Part shown: piece by piece, positions 61,472 to 64,000 of the stretch
How the letters are laid out: each line of letters opens with the position of its first letter
How positions within the stretch are numbered: position 1 is the first letter of the stretch
Assembly: GCA_943846785.1 (NCBI GenBank)
Contig: OX044367.1
Location: forward strand, 1,054,001-1,118,000
DNA from: SCGC-AAA076-P13 sp905478035
GTDB taxonomy: Bacteria > Pseudomonadota > Gammaproteobacteria > Magnimaribacterales > D2472
DNA: 64,000 bases
Reading direction: 5' to 3'
Program-made: the position numbers and the translations under genes
The notes under the pieces: generated by a model
What the model saw: only the letters and a program-made list of their open reading frames with translations
What the model was told of the DNA's origin: nothing
The model's database searches: none

Positions 61472-62767
61472 TTATTTATTAGCTAATTCAGAGAATCTTA
61501 TCACCTTATCTTTAGATTTAAGTGCATTTTCTAATTTTTCAACCAATTGCTCCTCTAACGCCATCATTTTAAATTGATCTAATTGCTGAGGTTGTCCTGA
61601 GATCCATTGCTTGAATTGTTCTGCATCTTTATATTTTGTTGCCTCTTTGTCTATGAAAAGATCTAGCCTTTCTTTATCTACATTTAATTCAAAATGTTTT
61701 ACAAGCTCTGCAAATAAAAGATCTAATTTAACTCTTTTTTCAGCATTTTCCATGAATGAGTCTACTGGAAATAAATCATCTCCGGCATTTTCTTCAGAAT
61801 GACCAATTCTCATCAATGCATCTTTTCTCATCAAATCAGCTTGCTCTTTTACTGTAACTTTAGGAACATTAAAAGTATTCGTTTTAATCAATGTTTCATA
61901 CATTGATTCTTTGGTTAAGTCTTTTTCTTGTGCCTCAACCTCTTTCTTCATTCTATTTGCTATTTCTATTTTAAAACTTTCTTCATCTTTGACGTCCATA
62001 TCAAGTTTTGTAAAGAGATCATCATTGATTTCAGCAACTTTCAGTTCTTGAACTGTTTTAAGATTGATATTAAATTCAGCTTCAACACCTGCTAGGTCTT
62101 TTTTGAAATAGTCATCAGGGAAAGTCGACTTTATCTTAAACTCTGAAGGCTCTTTACCAATTATTGAATCTTCAAAACCAGGAATCATAGAATTGCTACC
62201 TAGAACAAGTTTAAAGTCGACTGAAGAGTTTCCTTCAAACTCTTCGCCATTAATCATACCGGTGAAATCAATTATTACTTGATCATCTTTCTCTGATGGT
62301 CGAGATACATCTTCCCAGTCTCCATACCTTTTAATAATATCCTTAACAGCTATATCAATATCATCATCCTCTACCGAGATAGTAATATTCTCATAACTTG
62401 TCCACTTGCTAAGTTTAGGTTTAATTTCAGGAAAAACTTCAAATGTTGCTGAATATGATATCGGCTTCTTAGGGTCTTCACTCTCTAGAGATACCTCTGG
62501 TGCAGCAGCTGGTCTTATATTGTTTTCTTTAAGAGCTTCAGGATATGACTGCTGTATTAGTTCATTGACAACATCTGCATGAATTGATGGTCCATATCTT
62601 TGTTCTAATACATCATTAGGGACCTTGCCCTTTCTAAAACCGTCTAGCTTAGCCTGTCCTTTAATGTTATTAATTTTAGTTTTAAATTTTAAATCATACT
62701 CTTCCACAGGAACAGATACTGTAAGTTTCCTTTCTAAATCTTTGAGTTTTTTAAGTTTGCTTGTCAT
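61472..62767 (-). CDS. tig: trigger factor
   Basis: A 431-residue ribosome-associated chaperone. The N-terminal ribosome-binding part has GFRKGKVPNDVLEQRYG, a FKBP-type prolyl isomerase domain follows (DDQVIIDFTGMINGEEFEG, SNSMIPGFEDSIIG), and the C-terminal arms are alpha-helical. It heads tig-clpP-clpX-lon. The start is 18 bases from tRNA-His, with a Shine-Dalgarno GAAGGT. Confidence 0.96.
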   Translation of the reverse strand: MTSKLKKLKDLERKLTVSVPVEEYDLKFKTKINNIKGQAKLDGFRKGKVPNDVLEQRYGPSIHADVVNELIQQSYPEALKENNIRPAAAPEVSLESEDPKKPISYSATFEVFPEIKPKLSKWTSYENITISVEDDDIDIAVKDIIKRYGDWEDVSRPSEKDDQVIIDFTGMINGEEFEGNSSVDFKLVLGSNSMIPGFEDSIIGKEPSEFKIKSTFPDDYFKKDLAGVEAEFNINLKTVQELKVAEINDDLFTKLDMDVKDEESFKIEIANRMKKEVEAQEKDLTKESMYETLIKTNTFNVPKVTVKEQADLMRKDALMRIGHSEENAGDDLFPVDSFMENAEKRVKLDLLFAELVKHFELNVDKERLDLFIDKEATKYKDAEQFKQWISGQPQQLDQFKMMALEEQLVEKLENALKSKDKVIRFSELANK

Positions 62768-62785
62768 TTATTTTACCTTCTTTAG

Positions 62786-62863
62786 TGGGGCGAGCGATGG
62801 GGTTCGAACCCACGGCCTCCGGAGCCACAATCCAGCGCTCTAACCAACTGAGCTACGCCCGCC
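62786..62863 (-). tRNA. tRNA-His (anticodon GTG)
   Basis: A 78-base cloverleaf including the extra G at -1 characteristic of tRNA-His (GGCGGGCG paired with CGCTCGCC) and an encoded CCA. Anticodon stem CTGGA/TCCGG with loop TTGTGGC gives anticodon GTG. The T arm is GGGTTCGAACCCC. It lies directly upstream of tig on the same strand. Confidence 0.96.
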
Positions 62864-62874
62864 ACGAAACGAGC

Positions 62875-62902
62875 ATTATAGATTAAAAACAACAATTGTT
62901 AA
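62875..62902 (-). promoter_or_regulatory. promoter of tRNA-His and probably tig
   Basis: TTAACA (62897-62902), a 16-base spacer and a consensus TATAAT (62875-62880), 12 bases before the tRNA 5' end. No other promoter is evident between the tRNA and tig. Confidence 0.65.
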
Positions 62903-62994
62903 TTATTAATTTATTTAAATACCAAATAGATCATCATAAATATATATGTAGTTAATCCCCTGAAAATAGATTAATATTTTGTAAGAGGAATCTA

Positions 62995-64000
62995 ATGAAT
63001 AATTTTTTAAATGACACAACTAAATTTGTAAACAAAGCATTAAAACTAGTTCCTATATCTGATGGGCTTGCAGAAAAAATAATAACTTGTAACTCAACCT
63101 ATACAGTAAGGTTTGGAGTTAGATTAAGAGGCGACATTCATACATTTGAGGGGTGGAGATCTGTTCATTCAGAACATATGGAACCAACAAAGGGTGGGAT
63201 AAGATTTGACTTAGATACGCATGCTGAAGAAGTTGAAGCACTTGCAGCATTAATGTCCTATAAAAATGCAATTATAAATGTTCCTTTTGGAGGATCTAAA
63301 GGTGGTTTAAAAATTAATCCCAATGATTGGGAAGTGCATGAAATTGAAAAGGTTACAAGAAGATTTGCTCAAGAATTAATAAAAAGAGATCTAATTAGCC
63401 CATCTCAAAATGTTCCTGCTCCTGACATAGGATCATCATCAAGAGAAATGGCTTGGATTGCAGATGAGTATAGAAAAATTCATCCAACAGATATTAATGC
63501 TGCTGGATGTGTCACTGGCAAACCGGCTAATAAAAATGGATTAGAAGGTAGAGAAGAAGCTACTGGTAGAGGTGTTCAATATATTGTTCGTGAGTTTTTT
63601 AAAAATGAAGACTTGGTTAAAATAGCTGGCTTAACTTGCTCAATGAATAACAAAACTTTTATTGTTCAAGGGTTTGGAAATGTCGGTTACCATGCTTCAA
63701 AATTTATAAGTGAAGATAATGAAATTAAACTTATCGGAATAGCAGAATACAACGGAGCCATTTTTAACCCAGATGGATTAAATGTAGAGCATGCTAAAAA
63801 GTTCTTTACCAAACATGGAAGTTTTGAGAAATACTCTAAAGGCACATTTATAAAAGACCCTTCATTGCTTCTTAAAAAGGAATGTGATGTTTTAATACCT
63901 GCTGCTAGAGAAAATGTAATTACAGAAAAAAATGCTGACGACATCAAAGCAAAATTAATTGTTGAGGCAGCCAATGGACCAATTAGTTATAAGGGGCATT
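62995..64000 (+). CDS. Glu/Leu/Phe/Val dehydrogenase family (glutamate dehydrogenase-like), partial
   Basis: The frame is open from an ATG at 62995 (Shine-Dalgarno AGAGGA upstream) to the right edge, so about 335 residues are seen and the C-terminus is missing. Family motifs are EPTKGGIRF, NVPFGGSKGG with the catalytic lysine region, PAPDIGSSSREMAW, and the Rossmann entry VQGFGNVGYHA. It oxidatively deaminates glutamate or a branched-chain or aromatic amino acid using NAD(P). Glutamate is the most likely substrate from overall similarity. It is divergent from tRNA-His. Confidence 0.92.
   Translation, partial: MNNFLNDTTKFVNKALKLVPISDGLAEKIITCNSTYTVRFGVRLRGDIHTFEGWRSVHSEHMEPTKGGIRFDLDTHAEEVEALAALMSYKNAIINVPFGGSKGGLKINPNDWEVHEIEKVTRRFAQELIKRDLISPSQNVPAPDIGSSSREMAWIADEYRKIHPTDINAAGCVTGKPANKNGLEGREEATGRGVQYIVREFFKNEDLVKIAGLTCSMNNKTFIVQGFGNVGYHASKFISEDNEIKLIGIAEYNGAIFNPDGLNVEHAKKFFTKHGSFEKYSKGTFIKDPSLLLKKECDVLIPAARENVITEKNADDIKAKLIVEAANGPISYKGH

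Noticed and set aside
62625..62843. A 72-codon plus-strand frame ending in GVRTHGLRSHNPA
   Set aside because: It overlaps tig and tRNA-His on the opposite strand; this peptide is a well-known false translation of tRNA genes.
8000..63974. Many short open frames of 60-140 codons antisense to or out of frame with larger genes (for example 9027-9296, 24045-24350, 41666-42094, 57708-57986)
   Set aside because: They lie wholly inside well-supported genes, have no family motifs or ribosome sites, and are expected by chance on the opposite strand of AT-rich coding DNA.
1..64000. Insertion sequences, prophage, CRISPR arrays or integrons
   Set aside because: No transposase, integrase, cas gene, phage gene or regularly spaced repeat was seen on either strand.

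Overview
This is an AT-rich, tightly packed chromosomal window with no rRNA, CRISPR array or recognisable mobile element. Only two non-coding stretches exceed 250 bases (28310-28594 and 34975-35235), and none exceeds 300. Gene content and order point to a marine gammaproteobacterium: rnhA-dnaQ beside gloB-mltD, tig-clpP-clpX-lon-hup-ppiD, a HexR-controlled Entner-Doudoroff (ED) pathway, TonB-dependent receptors and several sodium-coupled systems. The low GC and streamlined spacing resemble SAR86-type oligotrophs. That assignment is inference; no phylogeny was run.

Region 1 (1-20213, all minus strand) is one uninterrupted co-directional run of 12 genes with gaps of at most 26 bases and many overlaps. 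In transcription order it encodes pyruvate dehydrogenase E1 and E2 (aceE, aceF), glucose-6-phosphate dehydrogenase (zwf), the ED enzymes (edd, eda), a sodium/sugar symporter, a GH3 beta-glucosidase, glucokinase, a large cytosolic phosphorylase resembling GH149 beta-1,3-oligoglucan phosphorylases, a GH17 beta-1,3-glucanase lipoprotein, another clan GH-A hydrolase, and an MFS (GPH-type) sugar transporter that runs off the left edge. Together they read as a single path from laminarin-like beta-1,3-glucan to acetyl-CoA.

Region 2 (20214-28594) holds the regulator and the rest of central carbon metabolism. hexR is divergent from aceE and a near-consensus HexR box lies between them. gap-pyk-marC-pgl (minus) and oadGAB (plus, sodium-pumping oxaloacetate decarboxylase) diverge around a second HexR box. 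A promoter-and-terminator-bounded structured RNA of unknown family follows at about 28322-28541.

Region 3 (28595-35235) contains a PhzF-family enzyme, a VOC protein, a metallo-beta-lactamase-fold hydrolase, alanine dehydrogenase, tRNA-Ala(GGC) and a TonB-dependent receptor broken by three single-base frameshifts. Region 4 (35236-46682) has fabI with three overlapping downstream genes (methyltransferase, thiolase-like protein, M20 amidohydrolase), then a minus-strand set of TonB receptor, DASS symporter and gamma-glutamyltransferase beside a divergent LysR regulator.

Region 5 (46669-64000) is housekeeping: rnhA-dnaQ-gltX, gloB-mltD, an oppABC peptide importer without its ATPases, ppiD, hup, lon, clpX, clpP, tig, tRNA-His(GTG) and the start of a Glu/Leu/Phe/Val dehydrogenase.

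Five single-base frameshifts fall in just three genes (GH3, the sodium symporter, the first TonB receptor). They could be real decay or sequence errors; the rest of the window reads through cleanly.
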